The translations under genes were made by a program, and so were the position numbers. Under the pieces are notes generated by a model. It saw only the letters and a list, made by a program, of their open reading frames with translations, searched no databases and was not told the origin of the DNA. Below are positions 62,778 to 64,000 of a stretch of DNA of 64,000 nt, piece by piece. The stretch's first letter is position 1. Each line of letters starts with the position of its first letter. The DNA comes from Ilyonectria destructans (lineage: Eukaryota; Ascomycota; Sordariomycetes; Hypocreales; Nectriaceae), in NCBI GenBank assembly GCA_020740775.1, contig JAHEWK010000016.1, positions 682,001 through 746,000 on the forward strand, in the 5' to 3' direction.

Positions 62778-64000
62778 CTAAAACCCGGATGGCCGCGACC
62801 TTGAGCCTAACTTAATGGTGTAAGCTGGAACCCATTGTGGTGGATCAGTGAAGTTCACGACCTTCGCCGACTGAGTACTAACAAAGCGTGTATCTACATA
62901 TTCACATCTATCTAAATAATCACTGACTTCTTCCGAGAATTCGATGCGAACCAACCGATTTGCGCTATTGACCATACCAACCCCATGATCTAGCAACTCT
63001 GATGCGACAGGGCGATATTCTGATGGTAGCCAGAGGAGACGTTGGTTACCCCATGCAAGCCATGAGCTATTCTGGTAGAGGTTCCAGCCTACCCAACTCT
63101 GTCTGCATTGATCTAACCGGAAATCAATGATACCTGGGCTTGTAACAAGCTTAAAATTAGGCGTAAAAGAGAGGAGAGATATCATTATTCGATCGGTCGG
63201 CTCATTCCATGATATCGCGCCTGTCCTTAGATTTTATAGGCTTATTTAGCTACTGGATACCGCTGCTACCCATTGATTATCATGCGAGATTACTAATGAC
63301 CGGACTTTAGTGACGTTGCTGTTTTTCCATTCAATTTCGGGTTCCCGTCGTGCTACTCTACTCTTCAGACTCCAAGCCTTACCGCACCACTGGAATACCC
63401 TGCTGCCAGCCATCGACCATTTGGCGAGAAGGTCACTGAAGAACAACATTGGAAGGCGCTGCCATTTGACTGAGTGCTCATTTTCCCACTTGAGCTATCC
63501 CATGTTCGTGTCTCAAAGCCGTACCACAGCGCCTTGAGCTATCGCTAGCCGTTGATCATTTAGTGAAAAGGCCATCGAGGAGATCCTTGCGGGGTTTGGG
63601 AGTGACTTCCACACCACGCCAGTATCTATCTCCCGGGTTCTCACCCCTTCAGACAAGCTCTAGGATGCGTACCACTGGCCATTGTGCGAGAAGGCGAATG
63701 ATGTGGCGTGATTTCCCCCTGCAGTTGGTTGGGCTAGATGCGGCCTCGTTGATCTCGAATCGAACGGCCGTACACTCTCATCTGAGTACTTTGTTGCTAA
63801 GTATTGACCATTGGGCGACAGTTTCATATATGATATACTGTTGGAAATGTCGATGGTTGTAGGTGTGAAATCCATCATCCGGCCCACGGAGTTAATCATG
63901 ATGCAGCCAAATCTCGCTAAGACATAGGCAAAGACGATTAAATCCCCACTATGGATCTCCAAGATACAGCCGAAGATCATGGACGTACAGCATGAGATCG
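62778..64000 (-). pseudogene. WD40-repeat tail of a STAND/NLR-type protein, degenerate, runs off the window
   Basis: Minus-strand pieces, in order from the right edge, read as beta-propeller blades: MKLSPNGQYLATKYSDESV, FAFSHNGQWYAS then a stop, SMAFSLNDQRLAIAQGAVVRL then a stop, and VISHDNQWVAAVSSS. They end with the C-terminal signature SWLAWGNQRLLWLPSEYRP that follows WD40 arrays in fungal NACHT/STAND proteins. Blades are interrupted by in-frame stops (about 63245 and 63658) and missing WD dipeptides. The N-terminal part would lie beyond 64000. It is probably a dead heterokaryon-incompatibility-type receptor. Confidence 0.7.

Overview
The window reads as chromosomal DNA of a filamentous ascomycete, probably a Sordariomycete. 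The genes carry 45-110 nt introns with fungal branch points, the protein families are typical of Pezizomycotina, an HDEL-tailed PDI is present, and one AT-rich block looks like the product of repeat-induced point mutation (RIP). No RNA gene, CRISPR array or replication origin was recognised. Intron-exon structures were built by hand from splice signals, reading phase and known family motifs. In every multi-exon gene called intact the exons sum to a multiple of three.

Layout. 1-9060 is an almost GC-free RIP-degraded block. It holds the remains of a ~5.2 kb element with ~460-490 bp terminal inverted repeats and a second, truncated copy. 9.1-19.3 kb is a gene-poor border zone. It has a four-exon PDI-family gene, two predicted secreted proteins, and several relics: a FunK1-like kinase fragment fused to a YhhN fragment, a truncated sugar transporter, and a frameshifted unknown gene.

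19.3-52.7 kb looks like one accessory metabolic gene cluster. It contains an MFS transporter, a C2H2+Zn2Cys6 transcription factor, a vanillyl-alcohol-oxidase-like flavoenzyme, an MBL-fold hydrolase, an AsaB/CmcJ-like oxygenase, an FAD monooxygenase, an SDR fragment, an AtuA/DUF1446 protein, an aldo/keto reductase, two type-B carboxylesterases (one broken), a broken 3-hydroxyisobutyrate-dehydrogenase-like gene, a broken alpha/beta hydrolase, a second C2H2 factor, a P450, an NmrA/YwnB-like protein and another broken hydrolase. Divergent promoters across the block share a TGTGGGGTA/TACCCCACA motif, in one place as five copies in 57 bp and in another as a perfect palindrome. By the zinc-finger recognition code, both C2H2 factors should prefer GNG-GGG sites, so the cluster looks like a self-contained regulon. 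The enzyme set (hydrolases, aromatic oxidases, a beta-oxidation-like dehydrogenase, a transporter) fits uptake and breakdown, or tailoring, of an aromatic or ester compound. The substrate cannot be read from sequence. At least five members are pseudogenes, so the cluster is partly decayed.

53.7-64 kb holds a ubiquitin-like/TPR protein resembling fungal NLR-associated proteins, whose repeat array is cut by a CGA-to-TGA-type stop; a sphingolipid C9-methyltransferase; a Pra1/Asp f 2-type secreted zinc-binding protein; and, at the right edge, a broken WD40 tail of a STAND-type protein.
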